Assembly (NCBI RefSeq): GCF_900142995.1
Contig: NZ_FRCR01000009.1
Coordinates: 39,626-103,625 of the forward strand
DNA: 64,000 nt
Direction: 5' to 3'
Source of the DNA: Caldanaerovirga acetigignens
GTDB taxonomy: Bacteria > Bacillota > Thermosediminibacteria > Thermosediminibacterales > Thermosediminibacteraceae
The stretch's first letter is position 1. Every line of letters begins with the position of its first letter. The notes under the pieces are model-generated. The model had not been told where the DNA came from and made no database searches. It was given only the letters and a program-made list of their open reading frames with translations. Positions 55,238-63,637 of the stretch are shown in pieces. A program made the translations under genes and the position numbers.

Positions 55238-55792
55238 TCAATTCGCTACTTTTACAGCCTCTTCTTTTAAAATCCCTATGAACGGGAGATTTCTGTATTT
55301 TTCGTTGTAGTCGAGTCCATAACCCACTACGAAATAGTCAGGAATCTCAAATCCCAAGTAGTCCACCTTTATTTTAACTTTTCGGCGGCTGGGCTTATCT
55401 AAAAGTGTACAAATTTTTATGCTGGCAGGCTTTCTGGATTTCAGCATGTTATATAGATAGCTCAAGGTCAGCCCCGAGTCGATAATATCTTCTACAATCA
55501 AAATGTTCTTTCCTTCTATGTTCTCGTCAAGGTCCTTCAAAATTCTTACTACTCCGGAAGACTCGGTGGATGCACCGTAGCTCGACACCGCCATGAAATC
55601 CACCTGAAGCGGCAAATCTATATGCCTGATAAGGTCAGCAATAAAAAGCACCGCTCCTTTTAAAACTCCTACGAGCAATATGTCTTTTTTATCTCTGTAG
55701 TCTTCAGTTATTCTTTTGCCCAATTCCTTGAGTTTTTTCTTTATCTCCTCTTCACTTATTAAAATTTCTTTTATATCTTCCAGCACGGCCAT
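55238..55792 (-). CDS. hpt: Hypoxanthine phosphoribosyltransferase
   Basis: A 184-residue PRTase making IMP or GMP from hypoxanthine or guanine. The PRPP loop [14 protein letters not shown], the flexible loop [12 protein letters not shown], and [22 protein letters not shown] are intact. GCAGGAGGA precedes the ATG. It overlaps the end of tilS by 22 bases; the tilS-hpt-ftsH order is conserved in Firmicutes. Confidence 0.94.
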   Translation of the reverse strand: MAVLEDIKEILISEEEIKKKLKELGKRITEDYRDKKDILLVGVLKGAVLFIADLIRHIDLPLQVDFMAVSSYGASTESSGVVRILKDLDENIEGKNILIVEDIIDSGLTLSYLYNMLKSRKPASIKICTLLDKPSRRKVKIKVDYLGFEIPDYFVVGYGLDYNEKYRNLPFIGILKEEAVKVAN

Positions 55793-57195
55793 TCCTCCTG
55801 CATTTTATTTTTCATTTTCATCTCCAGTACCAGCACCTTTTTCGTACTTTCGGTAACCTTATACCTTTCGTCGATCCTCATGCCGCAAACCCATAGTATT
55901 TGGTCTCCCGAAACGACGAGCGGCACCCTATCCCTTTCTCTCACGGGGATTTTGTTGTCCACGAAAAAATCCTGTAGTTTCTTAAAAAATCCGCTTCCTA
56001 ACGGAATGAATCTATCCCCTGGCTTGCGGTTTCTCACCGCCAGTCGTTCCTCTATCCTTTCATAATCAAGATACGCATAATGAGGATTTTTCTCAAAAGA
56101 AAAGTCTTTTTTTGCTTCTAACACTCGAGCGCCAATTATAACTCCCGCTTCGGGTATTTCAACTTCCCCAGGCACAAGAAGTTCGTAGTAAAAACTTTGT
56201 GTCTTTGGTGGAGACTTCCCGTAAATATAAAAATACTCGTAGCTTTTCTCACCCACAAGCCCGCGCGGCAAATTTAATCTGCTTCCCGTCGGTTTTTCTT
56301 TTATAAACTCCACCAACATTTTGGCGTGCCTGTATTCAAAGTCCTGCAGATTTCCCAGAATTTCCTCCACTGCCTTTCTCACTACCCTGAACTTCAGGGA
56401 ATCGTGCATTTTTTCAAACTTTTCCAAATTTATCATCACACCGCAGGACATTCTTTTGACCGCACCGCTGTAAGCTTCCCTTGAAAGCTCTTCCAGCAAA
56501 GACACATCAAGGGAAGCAATTTCCGAAAGCTTTTTTAGAGAGGTCGAAAGATGCGGACAGTATTCCCTCTTTATGAGCGGAAGCAATTCCAGCCTAATTT
56601 TATTTCTGAAATAGATGGTCTGAAAATTTGTACTGTCTATCCTGAAAGGAATACCCTTCTTTTTCAGGTATTCCTCGATAGCACCCCTTTCAACTTCTAT
56701 TAAAGGGCGGATGTAATGGTCCCTTACCGGCTCGATGCCCACGAGTCCCTCAATCCCACTGCCCCTGAATATATTCATCAAAATTGTCTCCTCGCGGTCA
56801 TTGCTGTTATGTGCAAGGGCAATCCGGCTGGCCTTGATTTTTTCCCTTACGCGCTCAAAAAAGGCATATCTTACCCTTCGGGCCGCATCCTCCGGCGAAA
56901 GTCCTGTTTCCCTTATGTAAGCAGGCACATCTATTTTTTGAGTATAACAGTGCACGCCCCAGCTTTTGGCCAGTTCTTTGACAAAAGCCTCATCCTCATC
57001 AGCTTCTCGTCCGCGAAACGAATGGTTGAGATGGGCTATCGCCAAATCTATACCAAATTCTTCCTTAAAACGAAGCAACAAATGCAAAAGGCAAACCGAA
57101 TCGGGCCCTCCGGAAACACCCACAAGAATTTTGTCTCCGCTTTTTATCATACGATATTTGTGGACTGTATTTTTAAATACCTCTACAATATCCAT
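55771..57195 (-). CDS. tilS: tRNA(Ile)-lysidine synthetase
   Basis: A 474-residue PP-loop enzyme that attaches lysine to C34 of tRNA-Ile2(CAU) so it reads AUA. The SGGPDS motif in [16 protein letters not shown] is intact, with [19 protein letters not shown] and [20 protein letters not shown] following. The C-terminal TilS domain contains [22 protein letters not shown]. No abnormal features. Confidence 0.94.
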   Translation of the reverse strand: MDIVEVFKNTVHKYRMIKSGDKILVGVSGGPDSVCLLHLLLRFKEEFGIDLAIAHLNHSFRGREADEDEAFVKELAKSWGVHCYTQKIDVPAYIRETGLSPEDAARRVRYAFFERVREKIKASRIALAHNSNDREETILMNIFRGSGIEGLVGIEPVRDHYIRPLIEVERGAIEEYLKKKGIPFRIDSTNFQTIYFRNKIRLELLPLIKREYCPHLSTSLKKLSEIASLDVSLLEELSREAYSGAVKRMSCGVMINLEKFEKMHDSLKFRVVRKAVEEILGNLQDFEYRHAKMLVEFIKEKPTGSRLNLPRGLVGEKSYEYFYIYGKSPPKTQSFYYELLVPGEVEIPEAGVIIGARVLEAKKDFSFEKNPHYAYLDYERIEERLAVRNRKPGDRFIPLGSGFFKKLQDFFVDNKIPVRERDRVPLVVSGDQILWVCGMRIDERYKVTESTKKVLVLEMKMKNKMQEEWPCWKI

Positions 57196-57277
57196 AATTT
57201 ACCCACCAGAATGTTACCATTCGGCAACTTACATTTTAAAATAAATAATATCAGAAGTAATTCCGAAATACAAGCAC

Positions 57278-57303
57278 AAAAAACAAGGCCGCTGCGGCCT
57301 TTT
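57278..57303 (-). terminator. Intrinsic terminator of spoIIE
   Basis: AAGGCCGC-AGC-GGCCTT followed by GTTTTTTG on the minus strand, immediately past the spoIIE stop. Confidence 0.78.
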
Positions 57304-59631
57304 TCACGCGGAACAGGTATATCGCCATATACTACCCACCAGCACCGTCATATCGTCTTTTATCTTTCTGTTGTTCTCCCTCACTTTTTCAAGAATCATG
57401 TTGGCCAATTCCTGCGGATTGCTGGTACATGCCGTTTCAAGAAATTTTACTATTGCCGCTTCTTTATCGTCTTCGTTTGAAAAAGAATCCAAAGCGCCAT
57501 CGCTTAGTAGGACAATGATGTCGCCGGCCTTGAGATTTTTTTTGACGCTGCTGACCTCTATGTTGTCTATAATTCCGACTGGAAGCGCTCCTCCTTTCAC
57601 AACTTCTACTTTTCTGCCTCTTTTTATAAAACTGCTCACCGCTCCGGCTTTTAAAAATTCCGCTTTGCCCGAGTAGGTATCTATCAAAACCACATCCAAT
57701 GTGGAAAAACTGTCTTCGTCTCTCACCAGTTGCATTGCAGAATTTAGAATATCAATGGAATTTTTACTGTCATAACCCGCTTCTAATAGCTCTTCCAGCA
57801 ATGAAATAGTCCTTTCACTTTCTTTTCTCGCCGTTTCCCCTCCCCCCATTCCATCGCTTATGGCGAGCATGAAGTTGCCGCTTTCTAATTCCACAAAAGA
57901 GAAACTGTCTCCTGAAACTTCGGCTCCCTGCTCCGGGAGACTTACAACCCCCACGCTCACCCGGTAGTTGCCTTTTGGAATTGCTTTTAACCTGCATTTT
58001 GTGCTTCCGCTACGCAGAGGGCATCCTACCACTTTAATTAGAACTTCAGTTCCTACAGCTTCCTTTATACATTCTGGGATCTCTCTCTCACAGAGGTTAT
58101 CCTTTATGCACGGACTTTTGACGATATTCACTTGAAGTTTGTCCGCATTTTTAATCGCGTAAACATGGTCGACCTTTGCGCCCAACTCCGAAAGCTTGCT
58201 TTTTATTCTTTCTTCCACATCAAGCAAAGTGCCCTCGGGAAACGCACCGTCCGCCAACGTCCTTATAATTTTCGCGGTGCCTTTGAAATTATTGACCATA
58301 ATATCTCTTTGCTTTTTGATTATACCCTCTATTCTTACCTCAAACTCTTTTGCATTATTCATGTACCTCGATATGCCTTTAATTTCTTCAATCTTTTCGC
58401 AACGACATTTGAAAAAAACCAATTCCGAGCTGTGATATAAACCCTTCTCGCACTTTAAAATTTCGTACAATGCCCTAACTGTAGCCTTATATTCCTTCTC
58501 CCAACACGTCCTTTGCGTTCGGCAACCCTCACAGATTTCACTTTTCACTTTCTGGTAAAACTTTTCGAAAAAACCCTGTTCTTTAATATTCCCTGGCGGT
58601 AATATCAAAGCTCTTGAAAGGTCGTCGAAAAGTCTTGCAACTTCATAAAGCCGGTCCTTAAAGATTTCCCTCTTTATCGCCAGTTCATCCTCGGTTTCTT
58701 TCACATAAACATATTTTGTTATATTCTCCAGCAGTTTTTCCGGCAATAGTAAAAATATACAAAGTCCAAAAATCAATGAAGGCAGTCTTATGGCAGCTTC
58801 TCCCATAAAACCTGCATACAAGTTTAAGAAGATATATCCTAGTGCAAACCCGGCGGCAACCCCATACTTACCTAGGTTGCAAAAAGCTCCGCCGACCATG
58901 CCGGAAAAAGCTAAAGCCCCCGCCGACCATGAAGCAGCCGATGATGGATTCCCCATAATCCCCAGCATAGCTCCTGCGGCAGCACCGGCTCCCGGCCCGC
59001 CAGCCGCAGAGGAAACCAGGGCCACTACTGCACTCAATGCCTCTTTTAAGTTGATATTGAAGAATTCCCAGAAACTCATTACCCTTAATACGCCGCCTGC
59101 CATCAAAATAAGGCACAGACTTTTTTCTATTTTTGTCGAACTGCTTTTAAAAAGGCCCGGCAAACCGTAAGGAATAACGTGGAAAAAGATAAAAGAAAGC
59201 CCGGCTTCCATTAAAATTAAGAGGTAATCGTACAAACTCGCGCTTTTCATCGTAAACATCAAAATACCAGATCCTGCAGATGAAACTAAGACACATACTC
59301 CGACAAGCAAATCCCTGTTTTTGACCTTATTTCGCAGCATAGAGTATATGATCGTAAAAATCGTTGTTGCTGCAAAATATTTCACTGCCATCAATTCCCC
59401 GGCTGCCGTAAACGTCCCTAAAAGAGATGCAATTCCCACCGTCAAAAATTTTCCTCGATAAAAAGCAGCCGCGGCAGTAATTGAAATGCCCAGGGGATAT
59501 ATCTCCAGTATCGGGACCCTTCCCAGAAAGAAAGCCGCAACATGCAGTATCATTGAATCAACCGCCAGCGACATCTGCGGCACTGCTAAATACGCCTTGT
59601 GAATTTTAGTCCTATTAATCAATTTAATCAC
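57304..59631 (-). CDS. spoIIE: Stage II sporulation protein E (PP2C phosphatase)
   Basis: A 775-residue protein with about ten N-terminal membrane helices (30-315), a middle oligomerisation region, and a C-terminal PP2C phosphatase (about 560-775) with LAISDGMGGGETARKES and IVLLSDGALDSFSNEDDKEA carrying metal-binding Asp residues. It dephosphorylates SpoIIAA to switch on sigma-F in the forespore and aids polar division. A cluster CEGCRTQRTCW lies in the linker. GTG 59631 and TTG 59622 are both possible; AGGTGA suits the TTG, and a small hairpin overlaps this ribosome site. The promoter is Spo0A-like (see 59657-59689). Confidence 0.93.
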   Translation of the reverse strand: MIKLINRTKIHKAYLAVPQMSLAVDSMILHVAAFFLGRVPILEIYPLGISITAAAAFYRGKFLTVGIASLLGTFTAAGELMAVKYFAATTIFTIIYSMLRNKVKNRDLLVGVCVLVSSAGSGILMFTMKSASLYDYLLILMEAGLSFIFFHVIPYGLPGLFKSSSTKIEKSLCLILMAGGVLRVMSFWEFFNINLKEALSAVVALVSSAAGGPGAGAAAGAMLGIMGNPSSAASWSAGALAFSGMVGGAFCNLGKYGVAAGFALGYIFLNLYAGFMGEAAIRLPSLIFGLCIFLLLPEKLLENITKYVYVKETEDELAIKREIFKDRLYEVARLFDDLSRALILPPGNIKEQGFFEKFYQKVKSEICEGCRTQRTCWEKEYKATVRALYEILKCEKGLYHSSELVFFKCRCEKIEEIKGISRYMNNAKEFEVRIEGIIKKQRDIMVNNFKGTAKIIRTLADGAFPEGTLLDVEERIKSKLSELGAKVDHVYAIKNADKLQVNIVKSPCIKDNLCEREIPECIKEAVGTEVLIKVVGCPLRSGSTKCRLKAIPKGNYRVSVGVVSLPEQGAEVSGDSFSFVELESGNFMLAISDGMGGGETARKESERTISLLEELLEAGYDSKNSIDILNSAMQLVRDEDSFSTLDVVLIDTYSGKAEFLKAGAVSSFIKRGRKVEVVKGGALPVGIIDNIEVSSVKKNLKAGDIIVLLSDGALDSFSNEDDKEAAIVKFLETACTSNPQELANMILEKVRENNRKIKDDMTVLVGSIWRYTCSA

Positions 59632-59656
59632 CTACCACAAATTTTTGGTAGACTTT

Positions 59657-59689
59657 ATTATACTTCTGCGTTTTAACAAAATATGTCAA
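59657..59689 (-). promoter_or_regulatory. Spo0A-type spoIIE promoter with 21-bp spacing
   Basis: On the minus strand a perfect TTGACA (59689-59684) and a perfect TATAAT (59662-59657) are 21 bp apart, the same abnormal spacing as the Spo0A-activated spoIIE promoter of B. subtilis. Candidate 0A boxes (consensus TGTCGAA) are TGTCTAA upstream (within 59716-59723) and TGTTAAA in the spacer (59672-59678). Confidence 0.7.
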
Positions 59690-59720
59690 TATAATGCCGC
59701 TCCTTAAAAAAATCGTTAGA

Positions 59721-59756
59721 CAAAAAAAAATAAAAGTCGCAAGCTGCGACTTTTTA
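59721..59756 (-). terminator. Terminator of the tRNA cluster
   Basis: AAGTCGCA-GCT-TGCGACTT stem followed by TTTATTTTTTTTTG on the minus strand, 17 bases after the last tRNA. Confidence 0.85.
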
Positions 59757-59772
59757 TAAACAAAAATAAAAA

Positions 59773-59847
59773 TGGTGACCCTGAGGGGAGTCGAACCCCT
59801 GTTACCGCCTTGAAAGAGCGGTGTCTTAACCACTTGACCACAGGGCC
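59773..59847 (-). tRNA. tRNA-Glu (anticodon TTC)
   Basis: A 75-base cloverleaf: acceptor GGCCCTG/CAGGGTC, anticodon loop CTTTCAA with TTC, T-arm AGGGGTTCGACTCCCCT, and an encoded 3' CCA. The third gene of the tRNA transcript. Confidence 0.95.
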
Positions 59848-59855
59848 ATATATGT

Positions 59856-59932
59856 TGGTAGCGGCGCAGGGATTTGAACCCCGGACACTGCGGGTATGAA
59901 CCGCATGCTCTAGCCACCTGAGCTACGCCGCC
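59856..59932 (-). tRNA. tRNA-Met, elongator (anticodon CAT)
   Basis: A 77-base cloverleaf with fully paired acceptor GGCGGCG/CGCCGCT (one G-U), anticodon loop TTCATAC, T-loop TTCAAAT and encoded CCA. The paired first position and D-arm match elongator tRNA-Met of Firmicutes rather than the initiator or Ile2. Confidence 0.92.
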
Positions 59933-59946
59933 ATAATATTTTCTTT

Positions 59947-60023
59947 TGGTGGCGGGGGCTGGATTTGAACCAGCGACCTTCGGGTTATGAGCCCGACGAG
60001 CTGCCAGACTGCTCCACCCCGCG
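59947..60023 (-). tRNA. Initiator tRNA-fMet (anticodon CAT)
   Basis: A 77-base cloverleaf with the initiator marks: unpaired C1 at the acceptor end (CGCGGGG with CCCCGCC), three G-C pairs in the anticodon stem (GGG/CCC around CTCATAA) and encoded CCA. Confidence 0.95.
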
Positions 60024-60047
60024 ACGTCATTTCACAACGCAATTTTT

Positions 60048-60076
60048 ATTTTATAACAAAATCTTTTTTTCGTCAA
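60048..60076 (-). promoter_or_regulatory. Sigma-A promoter of the tRNA cluster
   Basis: TTGACG (60076-60071) and TAAAAT (60053-60048) are 17 bp apart, with a start expected about 18 bases before tRNA-fMet. Confidence 0.6.
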
Positions 60077-60091
60077 GGGCTTAGTTTTCTG

Positions 60092-60121
60092 AAAGGCCGC
60101 GAGCAAAAGCACGCGGCCTTT
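60092..60121 (-). terminator. Terminator after rplL
   Basis: A 10-bp GC-rich stem (AAAGGCCGCG with CGCGGCCTTT) lies just past the rplL stop. The T run is short (CTTTCAG), so termination may be partial and the tRNAs may receive some read-through. Confidence 0.6.
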
Positions 60122-60132
60122 CTCCAAGGTTT

Positions 60133-60513
60133 TTACTTTATCTCGACAGTAGCACCGACTTCTGCAAGCTTTGCTTTTATTTGTTCTGCTTCTTCTTTGC
60201 TCACCTTTTCCTTGATGGGTTTCGGTGCGTTGTCTACCAGGTCTTTCGCCTCTTTCAGGCCAAGTCCGGTGAGTTCTCTTACGACTTTGATTACCTTGAT
60301 TTTCTCAGCGCCAGCATTCGCCAAAATTACATCAAATTCTGTCTGCTCGGGAGCTGCAGCCTCAGCAGCAGCACCGGGAGCAGCAGGGCCTGCTGCAACA
60401 GCTACCGGCGCAGCAGCCGTAACTCCGAACTTCTCCTGTAAAGCCTTTACCAGTTCTGAGAGCTCAAGTACCGTCATATTTTCTATGGCAGCAATGATTT
60501 CTTCTTTTGTCAT
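60133..60513 (-). CDS. rplL: 50S ribosomal protein L7/L12
   Basis: A 126-residue stalk protein. The N-terminal dimerisation helix ([22 protein letters not shown]), an Ala/Pro-rich hinge (about 35-52) and the C-terminal factor-binding domain with [20 protein letters not shown] are intact. It recruits translation GTPases. It follows rplJ at the usual distance. Confidence 0.97.
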   Translation of the reverse strand: MTKEEIIAAIENMTVLELSELVKALQEKFGVTAAAPVAVAAGPAAPGAAAEAAAPEQTEFDVILANAGAEKIKVIKVVRELTGLGLKEAKDLVDNAPKPIKEKVSKEEAEQIKAKLAEVGATVEIK

Positions 60514-60616
60514 TTTTTCATCCTCCCTATCATTTTGTCATTATTTTTTAATTTTAAGTCTTTTTAGTTTCGCGGCGGCTATGCCACCTCAAGAAACTCT
60601 TGCGATATACTTAAAG

Positions 60617-61135
60617 TTAAGATGCCTTCTTTTCCTGAATGGCCTGGAGAGTATAAACCAGGTCGCGAATTGGGCCTTGGAGCACCCAAACAATCCCGAA
60701 AAGCGGCGATTGGATTGCCCCCACGGCCTTGGCAATGAGCTCTTCCTTTTTGGGGAGCTTCGCCAGTTGTTCCACAGCGGCCTTGTCCGTCACCCGGCCT
60801 TCTACTATACCGCCTTTTATTTCCAAGCTTTTATGGTCTTTTGCAAAATCCATCAGAATTTTAGCCGGGGTTACCGGGTCATCGTAGCCGAAGGCGATTG
60901 CCGTTGGCCCCTCCAGGTATTCATCCAAATTAAATTCCAAATCCTTAACCGCTATTTTTGTGAGGGTATTCTTGACTACCTTATATTCTATACCCTGCTC
61001 CCTAAGCTTCCTGCGCAGCTCGGTCATTTCGGCCACATTGAGCCCCTTATAATCGGTCAATATAGCCGCTCTCGCCTTGCTAAACTTGTCTTTGAGCTCC
61101 GCGACCAGCTTCTTTTTTTCCTCTCTCGCTCCCAC
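60617..61135 (-). CDS. rplJ: 50S ribosomal protein L10
   Basis: A 172-residue stalk base protein anchoring L7/L12 dimers through its C-terminal helix. KKKLVAELKDKFSKARAAILTDYKGLNVAEM at the N-terminus is typical. GTG 61135 with GGAGGTGAGAAG is the start; the open frame runs much further upstream, but that part is the L10 leader RNA and not protein. Confidence 0.95.
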   Translation of the reverse strand: MGAREEKKKLVAELKDKFSKARAAILTDYKGLNVAEMTELRRKLREQGIEYKVVKNTLTKIAVKDLEFNLDEYLEGPTAIAFGYDDPVTPAKILMDFAKDHKSLEIKGGIVEGRVTDKAAVEQLAKLPKKEELIAKAVGAIQSPLFGIVWVLQGPIRDLVYTLQAIQEKKAS

Positions 61136-61167
61136 CTTCTCACCTCCTTCAGGAAGGCTATTAAACA

Positions 61168-61290
61168 AAAAGGCCTTTCTGCAGAGGTACAGAAAGGCCT
61201 TGTATTTACTCTGATGAAATACTTTGCCTTCGCCTCGGTAGGATATTAAGCCTTTCGGCACCTACTTTCTGCAGCGAACTTAAACTTTAA
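61168..61290 (-). ncRNA. Ribosomal protein L10 leader with terminator
   Basis: Upstream of rplJ the minus strand carries the conserved L10-leader core AGGTGCCGAAAGGC, then TTAATATCCTACCGAGG, then a hairpin AAGGCCTTTCT...AGAAAGGCCTT followed by TTTG (61201-61167). The L10-(L12)4 complex binds the core and represses its own operon. The hairpin may act as an attenuator. Confidence 0.88.
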
Positions 61291-61313
61291 ACTTTATTAA
61301 ATTCAAAAGGGCT

Positions 61314-62015
61314 TTACTTCTTTTCAATCACCTTTGCTGGATTTATTTTAATTCCGGGTCCCATGGTACTTGATACCGTTATGCTCTTCAGATAAGTGCC
61401 TTTTGCCGCTGCGGGTTTTGCTTTAATTATTGATTCTATAAGAGCCACGAAATTGTCCATCAATTTGTCAGGACCGAAAGATTTCTTGCCGATAGGCGCG
61501 TGAACTATTCCCGTCCTATCCACACGGTATTCAATCTTTCCTGCTTTGATTTCTTTAACTGTCTTACCTACATCGAAGGTAACTGTACCCGCTTTGGGGT
61601 TGGGCATTAGGCCCCGCGGCCCTAAAATACGGCCTACTTTACCTACCGCACCCATCATGTCGGGAGTTGCCACGGCTACATCGAAATCCAAAAATCCCCC
61701 TTCAATTTTGGCAATCAAGTCTTCCGCGCCTACGTAATCGGCTCCTGCCTGCTCAGCTTCTGTAGCTTTATCGCCCTTTGCAAACACCAGCACTTTAGGC
61801 GTTTTGCCCGTGCCGTGGGGGAGCACCACGGTCCCTCTCACCTGCTGGTCGGCGTGGCGCGGGTCAACTCCAAGTCTTACAGCCACTTCGATGGTCTCAT
61901 CAAATTTTTTGTTAGCGGTCTGCAAAGCAAGCTCTATTGCTTCCCTTGGCTCGTATAATTTAGTCCTGTCTACCAGTTTTAACGCTTCAAGATAGCTTTT
62001 GCTTCTTTTTGGCAT
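61314..62015 (-). CDS. rplA: 50S ribosomal protein L1
   Basis: A 233-residue L1 with [24 protein letters not shown] at the start and the signature [21 protein letters not shown] 62015 follows GGAGGG; the upstream in-frame start is not supported. Forms the mobile stalk near the E site and may repress the L11 operon. Confidence 0.96.
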   Translation of the reverse strand: MPKRSKSYLEALKLVDRTKLYEPREAIELALQTANKKFDETIEVAVRLGVDPRHADQQVRGTVVLPHGTGKTPKVLVFAKGDKATEAEQAGADYVGAEDLIAKIEGGFLDFDVAVATPDMMGAVGKVGRILGPRGLMPNPKAGTVTFDVGKTVKEIKAGKIEYRVDRTGIVHAPIGKKSFGPDKLMDNFVALIESIIKAKPAAAKGTYLKSITVSSTMGPGIKINPAKVIEKK

Positions 62016-62096
62016 TCTTAACCCTCCTCGTGGTACTATCGGAAAATTTCCTCCCACTTAATTTTTGAAATAATTTTCTAGAAATAATTTTTTACG

Positions 62097-62522
62097 TTAA
62101 TCAACTACGGTTATGCCCATGCTGCGGGCCGTTCCTTCTATCATACGCATTGCCGCCTCTAAACTTGCGGCATTGAGGTCCTTCATTTTCAGTTCTGCGA
62201 TTTCTCTTATATCTTTCCTCGTAACCTTGCCGACTTTGTTCTTATTGGGCTCACCGGAACCCTTTTCTATGCCGGCGGCTTTTTTAAGCAACACTGAAGC
62301 CGGTGGCGTCTTCAGGACAAAAGTGTAGGACCTGTCCTGGTATACGGTAAGTTCCACTGGAATTATTAGCCCCACCTGGGATGCCGTTTTTTCATTGAAT
62401 TCCTTACAGAAATTCATTATATTGATTCCCGTAGGACCCAGTGCAGGACCTACCGGCGGAGCAGGCGTAGCTTTTCCAGCAGGAATCTGAAGTTTTACTA
62501 CTGCCACTACTTTTTTGGCCAT
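62097..62522 (-). CDS. rplK: 50S ribosomal protein L11
   Basis: A 141-residue L11: [20 protein letters not shown] at the N-terminus and the rRNA-binding C-terminal domain ending [11 protein letters not shown]. It forms the GTPase-associated centre and is needed for the stringent response. AAGGAGGTG precedes the ATG. Confidence 0.97.
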   Translation of the reverse strand: MAKKVVAVVKLQIPAGKATPAPPVGPALGPTGINIMNFCKEFNEKTASQVGLIIPVELTVYQDRSYTFVLKTPPASVLLKKAAGIEKGSGEPNKNKVGKVTRKDIREIAELKMKDLNAASLEAAMRMIEGTARSMGITVVD

Positions 62523-62549
62523 GCCAGCACCTCCTTGCTATACTCTGTA

Positions 62550-63074
62550 CTATAATTTTTCAATCTGATTGTAATCTAATTCAATCGGCGTTTCTCTCCC
62601 AAACATTGAAATTAAAACTTTTACTTTCTGTTTTTCGTGGTTGATCTCTACAACTTTGCCGATGAAATTCTCGAAAGGTCCCGAAATAACTTTAACGTTT
62701 TGATTTATATCAAGTTCAATCTTGGGCTTCGGCTCTTCAATGCCCATCTTTTTTAATATGGCTTTGACCTCCGATTCCTGCAGCGGAATGGGTTTGTTGC
62801 CAGTTCCTACAAACCCTGTAACACCAGGCGTATTTCTCACTACATGCCACGAATCATCTGTTACTATCATTTCTACCAGTACATATCCCGGAAATATCTT
62901 GCGCTGCGTCACCTTTTTTTTGCCGTTTTTTATCTCCACCTCTTCTTCCACGGGAACCAGAACCCGGAATATCTTATCCTGCATTCCCATGGATTCTACT
63001 CGCTTTTCCAAATTTGCCTTTACCTTGTTTTCATAACCCGAATAGGTATGGATCACGTACCAATTTTTTGTCAT
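62550..63074 (-). CDS. nusG: Transcription termination/antitermination factor NusG
   Basis: A 174-residue NusG with the NGN domain (NWYVIHTYSGYENKVK...RKIFPGYVLVEM...VRNTPGVTGFVG) and a C-terminal KOW domain (VISGPFENFIGKVVEINHEKQKVKVLI). It couples RNA polymerase with ribosomes and Rho. I start at ATG 63074. No ribosome site is adjacent, but GGGAGGG lies upstream of a GGGG-TTAA-CCCC hairpin that would bring it close. TTG 63083 is an alternative. Confidence 0.94.
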   Translation of the reverse strand: MTKNWYVIHTYSGYENKVKANLEKRVESMGMQDKIFRVLVPVEEEVEIKNGKKKVTQRKIFPGYVLVEMIVTDDSWHVVRNTPGVTGFVGTGNKPIPLQESEVKAILKKMGIEEPKPKIELDINQNVKVISGPFENFIGKVVEINHEKQKVKVLISMFGRETPIELDYNQIEKL

Positions 63075-63104
63075 ATCGCACAAGGGGCTTAACCCCGCCC
63101 TCCC

Positions 63105-63311
63105 TTACCGGAGAATGAGCTTTAACACATTCAACAATATGCTGTCAACTATCCATATAAAACCGCTTACCAATGCTACAGATACGACAACGACTATAGT
63201 AGAAGATATCAACTCATCTTTAGTGGGCCAGGTTACCTTTTTTAATTCGGACCTTACTTCCTTTATGAATTTATTGCTTCTTTTCAAAAAACCTTCGCCA
63301 CCGGCTGCCAT
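63105..63311 (-). CDS. secE: Preprotein translocase subunit SecE
   Basis: A 68-residue SecE with an amphipathic helix (FIKEVRSELKKVTWPTKDEL) and one membrane helix (about 38-60), the short Firmicute form. It stabilises SecY in the translocon. GAGGGGG precedes the ATG. Confidence 0.95.
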   Translation of the reverse strand: MAAGGEGFLKRSNKFIKEVRSELKKVTWPTKDELISSTIVVVVSVALVSGFIWIVDSILLNVLKLILR

Positions 63312-63341
63312 TAAATATTATCCCCCTCAAAAGGAACAATT

Positions 63342-63491
63342 TTATTTTGTCTCTCTGTGCAGAGTATGACGCCCGCAGTGCTTGCAGAACTTTCTAAGTT
63401 CTAACCTATCGGGGTCGTTCTTCTTGTTCTTCTCTGTATGGTAATTCCTGTGCTTGCATTCTGTGCACTCCAGCACTATGTTAACCCTCAT
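63342..63491 (-). CDS. rpmG: 50S ribosomal protein L33
   Basis: A 49-residue L33 with two zinc-binding pairs, CTEC and CKHC, and the pattern [24 protein letters not shown] 63491 follows TAGGAGGTG; a longer in-frame version is not supported. Confidence 0.95.
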   Translation of the reverse strand: MRVNIVLECTECKHRNYHTEKNKKNDPDRLELRKFCKHCGRHTLHRETK

Positions 63492-63585
63492 CAGGACACC
63501 TCCTACACCATTAGTTCGGTACAGGCTGCCATACACGTAGCCACTTAATTCAATTTATCATAATTCGTATTTATTGTCAATAAAA

Positions 63586-63621
63586 AGCCAAAAATAAAGG
63601 GGAATCGATTGATTCCCCTTT
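63586..63621 (-). terminator. Intrinsic terminator of tuf
   Basis: An 11-bp perfect stem (arms 63596-63606 and 63611-63621) followed by ATTTTTGG on the minus strand. Confidence 0.8.
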
Positions 63622-63637
63622 ATTCCTTCGCTTTTAA

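Noticed and set aside
59987..61249. 420-codon plus-strand open frame
   Set aside because: It is antisense to tRNA-fMet, rplL, rplJ and the L10 leader, has no ribosome site and no protein-like pattern; it is a shadow of codon bias.
61136..61261. Longer N-terminus for L10
   Set aside because: The extra codons read through the L10 leader RNA and its hairpin; the GTG with a strong ribosome site matches the family start.
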